Numbered from the stretch's first letter, positions 1 to 8,043 are shown. The stretch: 56,487 bases of DNA from Aurantimonas marianensis (GCF_024195285.1 NZ_JALHBS010000115.1:1-56487); one strand, 5' to 3'. Translations and numbers: made by a program. Notes: generated from the letters alone by a model not told the origin.

Positions 1-17
1 CCTCTCATTCGCTGAAC

Positions 18-1019
18 TCAGACGACCTGGAAGCCCGTCGCGAGGGGATCGCGGTCGTCGATGAAGATGGTGTTGAGACCCGTCATCCGCGCCCAGCCGG
101 CCACCGACGGCACGATCGCCGGCAGGTCGCCGACCCGCGCGCTATCCTCGACACGGCCGCGAAACAGCGAGCCGATGATGCTTTCATGGACGAAGTCGTC
201 GCCCGGCTTCAACTGGCCCCTGGCGGCCCATTGCGCCATCCTCGCCGAGGTGCCGGTGCCGCAGGGGCTGCGGTCGATCGCCTTGTCGCCGTAGAAGACC
301 GCATTGCGGGCTGTCGCCTCCGGTCGGGTCGGCTCCCCGGTCCACAGGATATGGCTGAGACCGTTGATCTCCGGCTTTTCCGGATGGACGAAGGGGTAGG
401 CGTCGTTCAGCGCCTGGCGGAGCGCGCCTGACATCTCCACGAGTTGCCCGGCCGAGAACGCCGCCATGTCGTGGAAATTCTCCTGGCGATCCACGATCGC
501 GTAGAAATTACCGCCATAGGCGACGTCGACGGTGAGCCGGCCAAGATGCGGGCTTTTTACTTCCAATCCCTCGCGGAACAGGAAGGCCGGAACGTTCGTC
601 AGTCGACCCTCGGCGACGTAACCGTCAGCCTCAGTATAGGTCGCGACGACGAGTCCGGCGGGCGTATCGAGCCGGACCACGCCCGGTTCGCGGGGACGGA
701 TGAGGCCGTTCTCAAGGCCCATCGTCACGGTGCCGATCGTGCCGTGGCCGCACATGGCGAGGCATCCGGATGTCTCGATGAAGAGGATCGCCGTATCGCA
801 GTCCGGCCGCGTCGGGGGATAAAGGATCGCACCCGACATCATGTCGTGACCGCGCGGCTCGAACATCAGGCCGGTGCGGATCCAGTCGTAGTCGCGCAGG
901 AAGTGGGCGCGCTTCTCGATCATCGTGTCCCCCACCAGCGTCGGCCCGCCGCCGGCGACGAGCCGGACCGGGTTGCCGCAGGTATGTCCGTCGATGCAGA
1001 AGAAGGTGTGACGTGCCAT
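18..1019 (-). CDS. 4-hydroxyproline 2-epimerase (proline racemase family)
   Basis: This 333-residue protein belongs to the proline racemase family, which is cofactor-independent and cytoplasmic. Both catalytic cysteines are visible: Cys90 in MCGHGTIG and Cys253 in DRSPCGTGTSAR. The Cys/Cys pair fits an epimerase or racemase rather than the trans-3-hydroxyproline dehydratases, which carry Thr at the second position. It is the last gene of a three-gene minus-strand operon, after an FAD amine oxidase and a dihydrodipicolinate-synthase-like deaminase. That set is the known trans-4-hydroxy-L-proline pathway, so conversion of trans-4-hydroxy-L-proline to cis-4-hydroxy-D-proline is the likely reaction. 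Plain proline racemase is the alternative; the operon argues against it. Confidence 0.88.
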   Translation of the reverse strand: MARHTFFCIDGHTCGNPVRLVAGGGPTLVGDTMIEKRAHFLRDYDWIRTGLMFEPRGHDMMSGAILYPPTRPDCDTAILFIETSGCLAMCGHGTIGTVTMGLENGLIRPREPGVVRLDTPAGLVVATYTEADGYVAEGRLTNVPAFLFREGLEVKSPHLGRLTVDVAYGGNFYAIVDRQENFHDMAAFSAGQLVEMSGALRQALNDAYPFVHPEKPEINGLSHILWTGEPTRPEATARNAVFYGDKAIDRSPCGTGTSARMAQWAARGQLKPGDDFVHESIIGSLFRGRVEDSARVGDLPAIVPSVAGWARMTGLNTIFIDDRDPLATGFQVV

Positions 1020-1044
1020 TGCTCGTTGCTCCTAGATGCGCGGC

Positions 1045-2301
1045 CTAGAACCGGTTGGGCCGGAACGGCGCGACGTCGATCGCGGTCCGGCGGCGGGCGA
1101 CGAGGTCGGATACGAGGCGGCCCGTGGCGGCCGATTGCGTCAGGCCGAGATGGCCGTGCCCGAAGGCATAGAGAACCGACGGCGCACGGGGCGAGCGACC
1201 GATCACCGGCAGGGAATCGGGAAGCGACGGCCGATAGCCCATCCATTTTTCGCCGCCCGTCGTATCGAGCGCCGGCACGAAGGCCTTGGCCTTGGCCAGC
1301 ATCACGTCGGCCCGATGCATGTTCGGTGGCAGGCGCAACCCGCCGAACTCGACCGCCCCGCCGACCCGGATGCCGGACGACAGCCGAGTCACCACGAAGC
1401 CGTGGCCGCCGAAGGTCAGATGGCGCCGGAGGTCGAACGCGCCCGACGGCAGCGTCGTGTTGTAGCCCCGCTCGGTATCGAGGGGGATCTTGTCGCCGAC
1501 CGACGCGGCGAGGCTTTTCGACCACGCCCCAGCCGCGATCACGGCCTGTCTCGCGCGGATCGCCTGCCCGCCGGCACAGCGAAGGACGACGCCATCCTCG
1601 CCCGGCTCGATCGCCGCGACCTCGCGGGTGCGAAACGAAACGCCGCGTTCCCGCAACCTGTCGGCGAGCGCCACGGCAAAGTCATAGGGGTCGGTGACCG
1701 ACTGCCACTCGGGCAGGAAAGTCCCATGCGAGAAGCGGCGGTCCAGCCCCGGCTGCAATTCGTCGATCATGTCTCTGCCGACATGCTCGAACCGGATGCC
1801 TTCCCGGCCGCGCGCGTCCCAGCCCGGGCGCGCGGCATCCCGTTCAGCCTCGCTCTCGTAGAGTTCGAGGGCGCCGTCGCTGACCAGCATGCGCGACAGC
1901 GACGCCTCCGCGACCTGACGCTGCATCTCACTCCGAGCAAGTTTCATGAGCGCGACCTGCGCCGCCATCGAGCGCGCCGCCGCTGCGGGAAAACTCGCCC
2001 GCCAGAACCGGAGAAGCCATGGCGCTATCGGCAACAGGTACCCCGGTCGGATCGTCAGCGGTCCGGCCGGATCGAGGAGCCAGCGGGGGGCCTTTCGCAT
2101 GATGCCGGGCGAAGCCAGCGGCAACACGTCCGAATAGGCGAGCGCACCGGCATTGCCGCGGCTCGCGCCGCAGGCGACGCCTTCCCGATCGACGAGCATG
2201 ACCGTCAGGCCATCCCGAACGAGCGCGTGGGCGATCGAAATGCCCACGATACCCGAGCCGACAATGGCGACATCGACCCTTTGATCTGGCGATGGATTCA
2301 T
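1045..2301 (-). CDS. FAD-dependent D-amino acid (D-hydroxyproline) dehydrogenase
   Basis: This 418-residue DAO/DadA-type flavoenzyme has an N-terminal Rossmann dinucleotide fold with the motif GSGIVGIS at about residues 16-23, followed by an acidic residue in LVDREG. The C-terminal part, with GYRPSLPDSLPVIG and FGHGHLGLTQ, is typical of glycine/D-amino acid oxidases. In hydroxyproline operons this enzyme oxidises cis-4-hydroxy-D-proline to 1-pyrroline-4-hydroxy-2-carboxylate, passing electrons to the respiratory chain or a dye acceptor. It lies 25 bases upstream of the epimerase and 12 bases downstream of the deaminase. General D-amino acid dehydrogenase activity cannot be excluded. Confidence 0.85.
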   Translation of the reverse strand: MNPSPDQRVDVAIVGSGIVGISIAHALVRDGLTVMLVDREGVACGASRGNAGALAYSDVLPLASPGIMRKAPRWLLDPAGPLTIRPGYLLPIAPWLLRFWRASFPAAAARSMAAQVALMKLARSEMQRQVAEASLSRMLVSDGALELYESEAERDAARPGWDARGREGIRFEHVGRDMIDELQPGLDRRFSHGTFLPEWQSVTDPYDFAVALADRLRERGVSFRTREVAAIEPGEDGVVLRCAGGQAIRARQAVIAAGAWSKSLAASVGDKIPLDTERGYNTTLPSGAFDLRRHLTFGGHGFVVTRLSSGIRVGGAVEFGGLRLPPNMHRADVMLAKAKAFVPALDTTGGEKWMGYRPSLPDSLPVIGRSPRAPSVLYAFGHGHLGLTQSAATGRLVSDLVARRRTAIDVAPFRPNRF

Positions 2302-2313
2302 CCGATACCGGCC

Positions 2314-3210
2314 TCAGGCGAAAGACGGAAGCTGAGGGCGGGTCGCCAAGGCGTCGGCGATCACCTTCTCCACCCGCTGGCGCTCGGCGCCCTGGAGCGG
2401 CTGACGCGGCAGGCGGACCCGGTCGTTCGATTGGATGGCGTGAACTTCCGCCAGCTTGACGTTCTGTACGAGATAGCGGGACACGTCGAGATCGAGCAAC
2501 GGTCGGAACCAGCGATAGATGCCGAGCGCCTCATCCGCTCTGCCGTCCTTCATCAGGCGGTAGATCGCAACGGTTTCGCGAGGAAACGCGACCACGAGGC
2601 CGGCCACCCAGCCGACCGCTCCGACCGCCAATGCCTCGAAGGCCAGATTGTCGACACCGGTGAAGACGTCGTAGCGATCGCCGAGGCGGTTGATGATTTC
2701 GGTCGTGCGCCGGATGTCGTCGCTGGATTCCTTGATCGCGACGAAACGTTCGTCAGGCGCGAGATCCTCCATCATGTCCGGGGTGACGTCGACCTTGTAG
2801 GCGACCCGGTTGGAGTAGATCATCGCCGGAAGATCGCCCGCCTCGACCACCGCCCGCAGCGTATCGAGCGTCTCCCGGCGGTCGGTGAAATAGACGAGGC
2901 TCGGGACGATCATCAGCCCGTCGGCCCCGGATTTAGCGGCGGCCCTGGCGATGTCGCAGGATTCGGCAGTGGAAGCGGCGGCGACCGTCATCAGCACCGG
3001 CTTGCCTTTGGCGGTCGATTTCGCGATCCCGAGAAGCTCGAGTTTTTCGGCCAAGGTCAGCATCGGGCCTTCGCCGAGCGACCCGCAGACGATCAGGCCG
3101 TCACAACCGGCATCCATCTGAATGGCGAAGCAGCGCTCGTTCTCGGCGCGGTCGAGGCCGGCCTCTTCGCCGAACTTCGTCGTCACGGCGGGCATGACTC
3201 CAGACCACAT
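2314..3210 (-). CDS. 1-pyrroline-4-hydroxy-2-carboxylate deaminase (DapA superfamily)
   Basis: This 298-residue TIM-barrel protein is of the dihydrodipicolinate synthase/N-acetylneuraminate lyase superfamily. The Schiff-base lysine is Lys160 in FVAIKESSDD, the pyruvate-binding loop is GSLGEG (residues 43-48), and the catalytic tyrosine is in MIYSNR (about 132). Grouped with the epimerase and the D-hydroxyproline oxidase, it most likely deaminates 1-pyrroline-4-hydroxy-2-carboxylate to alpha-ketoglutarate semialdehyde. The semialdehyde dehydrogenase that would complete the route is not in the window. It is the first gene of the operon; the start is the ATG at 3210. Confidence 0.82.
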   Translation of the reverse strand: MWSGVMPAVTTKFGEEAGLDRAENERCFAIQMDAGCDGLIVCGSLGEGPMLTLAEKLELLGIAKSTAKGKPVLMTVAAASTAESCDIARAAAKSGADGLMIVPSLVYFTDRRETLDTLRAVVEAGDLPAMIYSNRVAYKVDVTPDMMEDLAPDERFVAIKESSDDIRRTTEIINRLGDRYDVFTGVDNLAFEALAVGAVGWVAGLVVAFPRETVAIYRLMKDGRADEALGIYRWFRPLLDLDVSRYLVQNVKLAEVHAIQSNDRVRLPRQPLQGAERQRVEKVIADALATRPQLPSFA

Positions 3211-3669
3211 CTCGATCTCCGGTTTTTTCAGGCTTCGGGCGGGCGGGGGTCAGCGGAGTTGACTCGGCGCCAGTCGGTACAAGCGTCCCGATCGTCCTGA
3301 TTGCATTCTTCGACGGTCCACCGAAGAATGCGTAGGACGCCGACACAGCCGTGCCAAGATCAATTTCAGCGAAACCGGAAGATCGCACGATCCTCAACGT
3401 CGACGGGCTGCGCACACTCCCGGCCGTCGTCGCCGGGGCAGTGTGTGACCCGGCGGGGGCCTCGGCGGCTCGACGCACCGTGTCGCTTGGAAGAAAAACC
3501 GCCGACCTGGCGCGATTCCGGCGAGGCCGCCGGACGACAACCAGAATTCGAGGGTGCGGGGCGATCAAGACGATCGCCGCCGCACCCTTCGTCATCGGCT
3601 CCACGCGAGAATCTCGGGGTCGGGGCCCGGGAAGAATGCGGGCCCCTCACCGCATCAGGGAATCGGCAC
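3211..3669. other. 459-bp intergenic region upstream of the hydroxyproline operon
   Basis: No convincing gene was found on either strand; the open frames here have no recognisable protein content. The region must hold the promoter of the minus-strand hydroxyproline operon. It also holds the downstream end of the YeeE-type genes. The one clear structure is the 10-bp inverted repeat listed separately. Confidence 0.5.
3303..3331 (-). promoter_or_regulatory. Perfect 10-bp inverted repeat upstream of the hydroxyproline operon
   Basis: GCATTCTTCG at 3303-3312 and CGAAGAATGC at 3322-3331 are exact reverse complements around a 9-base centre. The element lies 93-121 bases upstream of the first gene of the operon. 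It could be an operator for a GntR-type hydroxyproline regulator or a hairpin. No regulator gene is adjacent and there is no T-tract, so an operator is the better guess. Confidence 0.4.
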
Positions 3670-4260
3670 CTACTCCGCCGGAACCGCGCGGGCTCGGCTG
3701 CCCGACAGCCGGTCCGGCAACGCGAAGGCAACGGCGATGAAGACCAGCCCCAGCGCGATGCCGATCACATCGCCCGGCAAGCCCGTGACGAGCGCCGGAT
3801 AGTCGGTGCCGGGTACGGCTCCGACGGTGGCCTTTCCGCCGGCGATCTCTTCCATCAGGAAGCTGCCTTCAAACCAGGGATAGGTCAGCATGAAGGCCGC
3901 CGCGCCGACCAGCCCGCCGCCGGCGAAGACCAGCCCGTCCCAGCGCCCGGTCGCGGCCGCGGCGAGCCCCGTGCCGGGGCAGAAGCCCGAAACCACCCAG
4001 CCGAGGCCGAGCAGGATGCCGCCGAGGAAGACCCCACCATAGGCGGCCTTTACCGACATGTTGCCGACCTCGACCAGCCCCGCCATCTGCCCGGCGAACA
4101 TGAGCACCGAGGCGGTGCCAATCGCCAGCAGGATGGTCTTCATCAGGTGCAGCACACGCAAGCTCAGCATGCCGATGATCAGGTTTGGGCTGGTGGCGCC
4201 GGCGCGATCCAGAGCGAATCCGAAGGCGCCGCCGATCAAAAGGGCGAGAATGATGGTCAT
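3670..4260 (-). CDS. YeeE/YedE family sulfur transporter subunit (DUF6691-like)
   Basis: This 196-residue integral membrane protein resembles the second half of YeeE/YedE (sulfur transport domain) proteins, which import thiosulfate or related sulfur species. It has several hydrophobic helices and a cysteine in the conserved GWVVSGFCPGTGLAAA segment. The ATG at 4260 lies one base after the stop of the partner gene, and the family N-terminus MTIILALLIGGAFGF starts there. In the E. coli-type protein the two halves are fused; here they are two translationally coupled genes. The neighbouring rhodanese and persulfide genes support a role in uptake or handling of reduced sulfur. The transported species is not known. 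Confidence 0.82.
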   Translation of the reverse strand: MTIILALLIGGAFGFALDRAGATSPNLIIGMLSLRVLHLMKTILLAIGTASVLMFAGQMAGLVEVGNMSVKAAYGGVFLGGILLGLGWVVSGFCPGTGLAAAATGRWDGLVFAGGGLVGAAAFMLTYPWFEGSFLMEEIAGGKATVGAVPGTDYPALVTGLPGDVIGIALGLVFIAVAFALPDRLSGSRARAVPAE

Positions 4261-4261
4261 G

Positions 4262-4822
4262 TCAGACCTCCCGTGGATAGAGGAGCATGGCGGTCGGAAT
4301 CGCCGCAAGGAAGGCGCCCGCCGCGAAGATGTAGCCGGAGACGGCAGACTGCATGATGCCGCTCATCATGTGCCCGGAGGTGCAGCCCCCCGCCAACCGG
4401 GCGCCGTAGAGCACCAGGAACCCGCCGAGGAAGGCGGCGACGAAGCGAAGCGCCGGTGTGTGCCCGAAATTGGCCAGCCAGACCTCGGGCATGAAGCGGT
4501 TCGCCTCGCGGAAGCTGCCGCGCAGCCAACCCGACACCGCCGCGCCGATCAGGATGGCGACGACGAAGACGAAGCCGTAGTTGAGCGGGTTGGCGACCGC
4601 CTGGGCATAACTTCCGCCGCTCTTGTCCAGATAGGCGTTGGGCGAGGCAAAGCCGGTCTTGCTGGCGACATCCTCGACCACGATCGAGGTGTCGACGGCG
4701 TTCCACAGAATCCCGTCGAGGATCACGAACTGGGTGGAGACGCCGATGGGCTTCACCAGCGCGACCGCCAGGAAGAATACCAGGCCCAGCAGCACGCCTC
4801 CTGTTTTCCATGACAGTGCCAT
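4262..4822 (-). CDS. YeeE/YedE family sulfur transporter subunit
   Basis: This 186-residue membrane protein is the first half of a split YeeE/YedE transporter. The conserved sulfur-relay cysteine is in GARLAGGCTSGHMMSG near the C-terminus, the signature of the sulfur-transport domain. Two ATG codons are adjacent, at 4825 and 4822. The AGGAGG site lies 3 bases from the first and 6 from the second, so 4822 is preferred. The gene leads the pair and is transcribed away from the rhodanese at 5080. The shared upstream region holds an FNR-like box and AT-rich direct repeats, so control by oxygen and by a persulfide sensor is plausible. Confidence 0.82.
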   Translation of the reverse strand: MALSWKTGGVLLGLVFFLAVALVKPIGVSTQFVILDGILWNAVDTSIVVEDVASKTGFASPNAYLDKSGGSYAQAVANPLNYGFVFVVAILIGAAVSGWLRGSFREANRFMPEVWLANFGHTPALRFVAAFLGGFLVLYGARLAGGCTSGHMMSGIMQSAVSGYIFAAGAFLAAIPTAMLLYPREV

Positions 4823-4840
4823 CATGATCCTCCTATATTT

Positions 4841-4880
4841 GAATATTATAATACACGGATATGTGAATATAATACGCTGG
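4841..4880 (-). promoter_or_regulatory. AT-rich direct repeats at the YeeE/YedE promoter
   Basis: Two similar blocks, GAATATTATAATAC at 4841-4854 and GAATATAATAC at 4865-4875 (plus-strand letters), lie just upstream of the AGGAGG site of the transporter gene. The first contains the palindrome TATTATAATA (4844-4853) and, on the minus strand, a consensus TATAAT. GAAT/ATTC half-sites are what BigR/SqrR regulators bind. A persulfide-responsive operator overlapping the -10 region is therefore an inference. Confidence 0.45.
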
Positions 4881-4893
4881 ACGCCCCATCGAC

Positions 4894-4907
4894 TTGATCC
4901 ATGTCAA
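4894..4907. promoter_or_regulatory. FNR/FixK-like box between divergent sulfur genes
   Basis: TTGATCCATGTCAA matches the TTGAT-N4-ATCAA consensus of FNR/FixK regulators with one change (GTCAA). Its centre, 4900.5, is about 62 bases upstream of a start predicted from the minus-strand TATAAT at 4845-4850. It is about 42 bases upstream of a start predicted from the upstream AT block. Both are normal class I and class II positions. It could also serve the rhodanese gene on the plus strand. Confidence 0.55.
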
Positions 4908-5079
4908 ATCCCGCGAAAGGCACCGCGCCTAGCTTCGACCGAAACCGTCGCACCAGCTCGCAGACGACGCGGATGATCCGAACGGGAGCCGATTCGATGG
5001 ATCCGCAACTGCCCATCTTTGGATACATCCCGCGGCACGCCCGGCGCGCCGTGCTCCCCATCGAAAGGAGACCAGCATT

Positions 5080-5679
5080 ATGAAATTCCGAGTAGCGGCC
5101 CTCATGGCCGCCGCGGTTCTCGCCGCCTTTCCTGCCTTTGCGGGCGAAATCGACAGCAGCGTCGATGCGCGCGCCCTGCCAAAGGGCAAGACAACGCCGC
5201 TCGGGCTCTACCTGACGCCCGAGGATGCGCACGAAGCCCTGACCGAGGAGCCAGGCATCGTCTTCATCGACGTTCGCGACCCGCTTGAAATCAACTTTGT
5301 CGGCAATGCCGAGGGGACGGACGCCAATGTCCCGCTCGCCTTCGCCACGCACGATTTCGACCCCAAGCGCGGCGGCTATGCGATGGCGCGCAATCCAGAC
5401 TTCATCACCGGTGTCGACGCCGTGATGGCGCGCGAGGGGCGCGACAAGGACGATCCGGTCTTCGTGATGTGCCGCTCGGGCGGGCGGTCGGCGGCGGCGG
5501 CGGCGGCGCTTGCCAAAGCCGGCTACAGCAATGTCTGGAGCATCGTCGAGGGCTTCGAGGGTGATACCAACAAAAAGAACGGCCGGCGCGATGTGAACGG
5601 ATGGCAGAACGCCGGGCTTCCCTGGTCCTACAAGCTCGATGCCGGAATGGCCTGGCAGCCGGAGAGAAAGAAACAATGA
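5080..5679 (+). CDS. Periplasmic rhodanese-like sulfurtransferase
   Basis: This 199-residue protein begins with a clear signal peptide (hydrophobic stretch 6-20, likely cleavage after AFA at about residue 21), so it acts in the periplasm. A rhodanese domain follows, with the conserved DVRDPLE near 64-70 and the catalytic Cys131 in MCRSGGRS. The C-terminal extension with GFEGD and NGWQNAGLPWSYKL is shared by rhodaneses that sit beside sulfur and methanol/PQQ genes. It is divergent from the YeeE/YedE pair and shares their control region. A role moving sulfane sulfur in the periplasm is likely; the acceptor is unknown. Confidence 0.85.
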   Translation: MKFRVAALMAAAVLAAFPAFAGEIDSSVDARALPKGKTTPLGLYLTPEDAHEALTEEPGIVFIDVRDPLEINFVGNAEGTDANVPLAFATHDFDPKRGGYAMARNPDFITGVDAVMAREGRDKDDPVFVMCRSGGRSAAAAAALAKAGYSNVWSIVEGFEGDTNKKNGRRDVNGWQNAGLPWSYKLDAGMAWQPERKKQ

Positions 5680-5822
5680 GCCGACACATGCGCGGCTGGC
5701 AAAGGACGTTCTGAGCAGACCGCCGCCAGGAGCCCGCACGGCAGGGCATCTCGGCGGCGGCCCCAAGGGAAGACGGCGCTTGACACCCACCAAGCCCGGG
5801 GCCTGCGACGGAAAGGCGAACC

Positions 5823-6269
5823 ATGCGGACGGTCACGACACGATCGGGACACGACTGGCGACGACAGGATCTGATGCTTGGCATGCGCCGGTCGGCGTTC
5901 AGGCTGCTTGTCGGCGTTCTCGTCGTCCTTGCCCTCGTGCTCTCCGGCCTCGGCCACGGAACCGCGGCCGGGCCGATGGCCATGACAATCACCGGATGCG
6001 GCTGGTCGACGGTCGAGATGAGCGCACCGGCCGAGGATGAGACCGGCGGCTGTTTCCTCAGCGCTGCCGCCACAGATGGTCAGGCCGATGCCTGGCAAGT
6101 CCTTCTCGCGACCGCTGCGTGCCCTCAGCACGCGCCATGTGTGCATTTCTTCGTCGCTCCGGAGCGCCCGCTACTGCGAGCGCAAGAATCGAACCGGGTG
6201 ATCGCAACGGTCTGCGACCCGCTCCGGGAACGGACGGAAAGCCCGCCCCACCACCCTCCGATCAGCTGA
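5823..6269 (+). CDS. Hypothetical secreted Cys/His-containing protein
   Basis: I do not recognise the family. The 148-residue product has a basic N-terminus and one strong hydrophobic segment (about residues 27-45) that looks like a signal peptide or anchor. A Cys-containing tail follows (TGCGWS, GGCFLS, ACPQHAPCVHFF) and ends in HHPP. A GAAAGG site six bases before the ATG supports this start; the ATG at 5883 is an alternative. It lies between a periplasmic rhodanese and a YVTN propeller protein on the same strand. Metal or sulfur binding is only a guess from the Cys and His content. Confidence 0.55.
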   Translation: MRTVTTRSGHDWRRQDLMLGMRRSAFRLLVGVLVVLALVLSGLGHGTAAGPMAMTITGCGWSTVEMSAPAEDETGGCFLSAAATDGQADAWQVLLATAACPQHAPCVHFFVAPERPLLRAQESNRVIATVCDPLRERTESPPHHPPIS

Positions 6270-6410
6270 TCTTTACGGACGGTCGGCGTCGATCGCGGCT
6301 CCCTGCCGCGACGCCGCCTTGCGATGCAGCCGCCCCGGCAGCGCCGGGTCTGCGCCGCGCCGGCCGTTCCTGTCGCAAATGCTGAATCCCGAAAAGAATT
6401 GGAGACAATG

Positions 6411-7490
6411 ATGAGAACCCACAGATACTTCCTCCACTCGGCGGCACCGATCGCTGTGGCGATGATGCTCTTCGGCCTCGGTTCCACCCATGCGGAGCCG
6501 CTGGTCTACATACCGCTCGGCGAGGAAAATCAGATTCTGGCCATCGACGCGGCGAGGGACGCCGAGGTCGGACGCATTGCCGGAACCGAGGCCGTGCATG
6601 GGCTGGCTGGAACCCCGGACGGGCGTCTGCTGATCGCCGGAAGCCTCTCCGCCCGCCCGGCGGGAGAGGCGCCCGACAAACCTGCCGGCGTGTCCGAGGA
6701 GGACCACGAGGCGCACCACGGGATGTCGGAGAAGACCTCCGAGAAATCGTCCGAAGAGCTCGTCAGCACGGTTTCGATCATCGAGCGCGAAAGCGGCGAG
6801 ATCCTGCGCAAGGTCGATGTGCCGGGCGCCGTGCATCACGTCGCGGTCAGCCCGGATGGGCGCTTCGCCGTGGTGACGCTGATCAACGCCGATGCGGTCT
6901 CGGTGATCGGGCTCGAGGACTTCGAACTGATCACCACGATAAAGACCGCGGCGACGCCGAACTACGCCATCTTCAGTCAGGATGGAAAGGCGCTGTTCGT
7001 CGGCAGTGCCGGCGCCGGCATCGTCAGCCGCATCGCCGTCGATGGCTGGACAGTGGGGCCGAAGGCCGCCACTGGCGCGAATCCCGGGCATCTGGTGATG
7101 GCCGCGGACGAAAGCGCCCTGTATGTCACCAATGACGGCGACGGCACGGTCAGCGAGATCGACCCGGAGACGATGACGGTCCGCCGCAACTTCGAGATGG
7201 GCGGAATGCTGCACGGCCTCGATTTGTCCGAGGACGGCAAGACGCTCTTCGCGGCGGTGCGGGAGACCGGCCGGATCGGCCGGGTCGACATCGACAGCGG
7301 CGCGGTAAGCTTCGCGGAGCTGGCGCCGGCGCCCTATCACCTGAGAACGATCCCGGGAACAGGCAAGATCTACGTCAGCAGCGCCGAGGAACCCAAGTTC
7401 TGGGTGCTGGACGTCAACGACCTGAGCACGATCAGCGAGGTGAAGGTCGAGGGCACGGCCCACCAGATGGTGATCGTCCCTTCGAGCTGA
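6411..7490 (+). CDS. YVTN-type beta-propeller periplasmic protein
   Basis: This 359-residue protein has a signal peptide (cleavage near THA-EP) and at least five propeller blades of the YVTN/NHL type. The blades carry repeated HHVAVSPDGRFAVV-like, LYVTNDGDGTVSEIDPET and LHGLDLSEDGKTLFAA motifs. A His/Glu-rich insertion (DHEAHHGM within a very acidic loop) interrupts the first blades and could bind metal. Two ATGs are adjacent (6408 and 6411); the GGAG site lies six bases before the second. The family is used for protein or metal interaction in the periplasm, and no catalytic residues are evident. It follows the rhodanese and small secreted gene in the same direction and may be co-transcribed. 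Confidence 0.75.
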   Translation: MRTHRYFLHSAAPIAVAMMLFGLGSTHAEPLVYIPLGEENQILAIDAARDAEVGRIAGTEAVHGLAGTPDGRLLIAGSLSARPAGEAPDKPAGVSEEDHEAHHGMSEKTSEKSSEELVSTVSIIERESGEILRKVDVPGAVHHVAVSPDGRFAVVTLINADAVSVIGLEDFELITTIKTAATPNYAIFSQDGKALFVGSAGAGIVSRIAVDGWTVGPKAATGANPGHLVMAADESALYVTNDGDGTVSEIDPETMTVRRNFEMGGMLHGLDLSEDGKTLFAAVRETGRIGRVDIDSGAVSFAELAPAPYHLRTIPGTGKIYVSSAEEPKFWVLDVNDLSTISEVKVEGTAHQMVIVPSS

Positions 7491-7523
7491 CCAAACGATC
7501 AGCGTCCACGCCACGCGAAACGA

Positions 7524-7548
7524 GGAGGGCGGCTGGCCGCCGCCCTCC
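7524..7548 (+). terminator. GC-rich hairpin after the propeller gene
   Basis: GGAGGGCGGC (7524-7533) pairs perfectly with GCCGCCCTCC (7539-7548) around a 5-base loop, 34 bases after the stop codon at 7490. There is no T-tract after the stem, so a classical intrinsic terminator is not certain. Its place after the last gene of the plus-strand group fits a transcript end. Confidence 0.5.
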
Positions 7549-7778
7549 GCCTGTGGCACGCCACGTCGACAGGCATAGACACGTCGTCCAGATCGGATCG
7601 GCCCGCGGGGTGCCGATCTCTGCGCCGCACAATTCGATCATGCTTCGCGCCATTTCAGACACCGCGCCCAGCATGACACGCCATCATCCTGATTTTTAAC
7701 GAAAAATTAAGGCTTCGGGCACGGCTGGCGTGACGCGGCCGCAGAACAGGGCTCGTCTCGCGAGAGAGCGCATTTCGC

Positions 7779-7792
7779 TTGATCCAGGTCAA
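7779..7792. promoter_or_regulatory. Second FNR/FixK-like box, without a clear target
   Basis: TTGATCCAGGTCAA differs by one base from the box at 4894-4907 and matches the FNR/FixK consensus equally well. It sits between two convergent genes, where no promoter for a recognised gene is expected. It may drive an unannotated small RNA or antisense transcript, or be left over from a rearrangement. Confidence 0.45.
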
Positions 7793-8043
7793 AGCGTGCA
7801 TCGCAGCATGGGAGCACCAACGGTCCGACGGGAGTCGCCGAAGATCATCGGCGGACCAACGCCTCTTCGCCGGCCTGTTGGCAGAAAGGAGCACAGGCAA
7901 GAACTGACCCGGCGCTTCAGCCAGGCGGCCGTGCTCGCGTTGGACCAAGGGCGATCCTCGCTGCCTGTTCGCGTGGGCAGACACGCGAACGATCCGCGAG
8001 GCGGCTCGGCGTCAAGTCCAGCGTCCTGTCGTCGAGCGACCAA

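Larger units (their letters stand above)
7491..8043. other. 553-bp intergenic region between convergent genes
   Basis: The propeller gene ends at 7490 and the RND pump gene ends at 8044, so both run into this region. No convincing coding frame was found. It holds a strong hairpin at 7524-7548, an AT-rich imperfect inverted repeat near 7690-7712, and a second FNR-like box at 7779-7792 with no recognisable target gene. Confidence 0.5.

Noticed and set aside
444-1697. Long plus-strand frame opposite the hydroxyproline genes
   Set aside because: It is fully antisense to two well-supported enzymes, is Arg/Pro-rich in the way of GC-rich shadow frames, and has no family features.
1036-3300. 754-codon plus-strand frame
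   Set aside because: It is antisense to the FAD oxidase and deaminase, with a composition dominated by Arg, Gly, Asp and His. It is a product of high GC content, not a gene.
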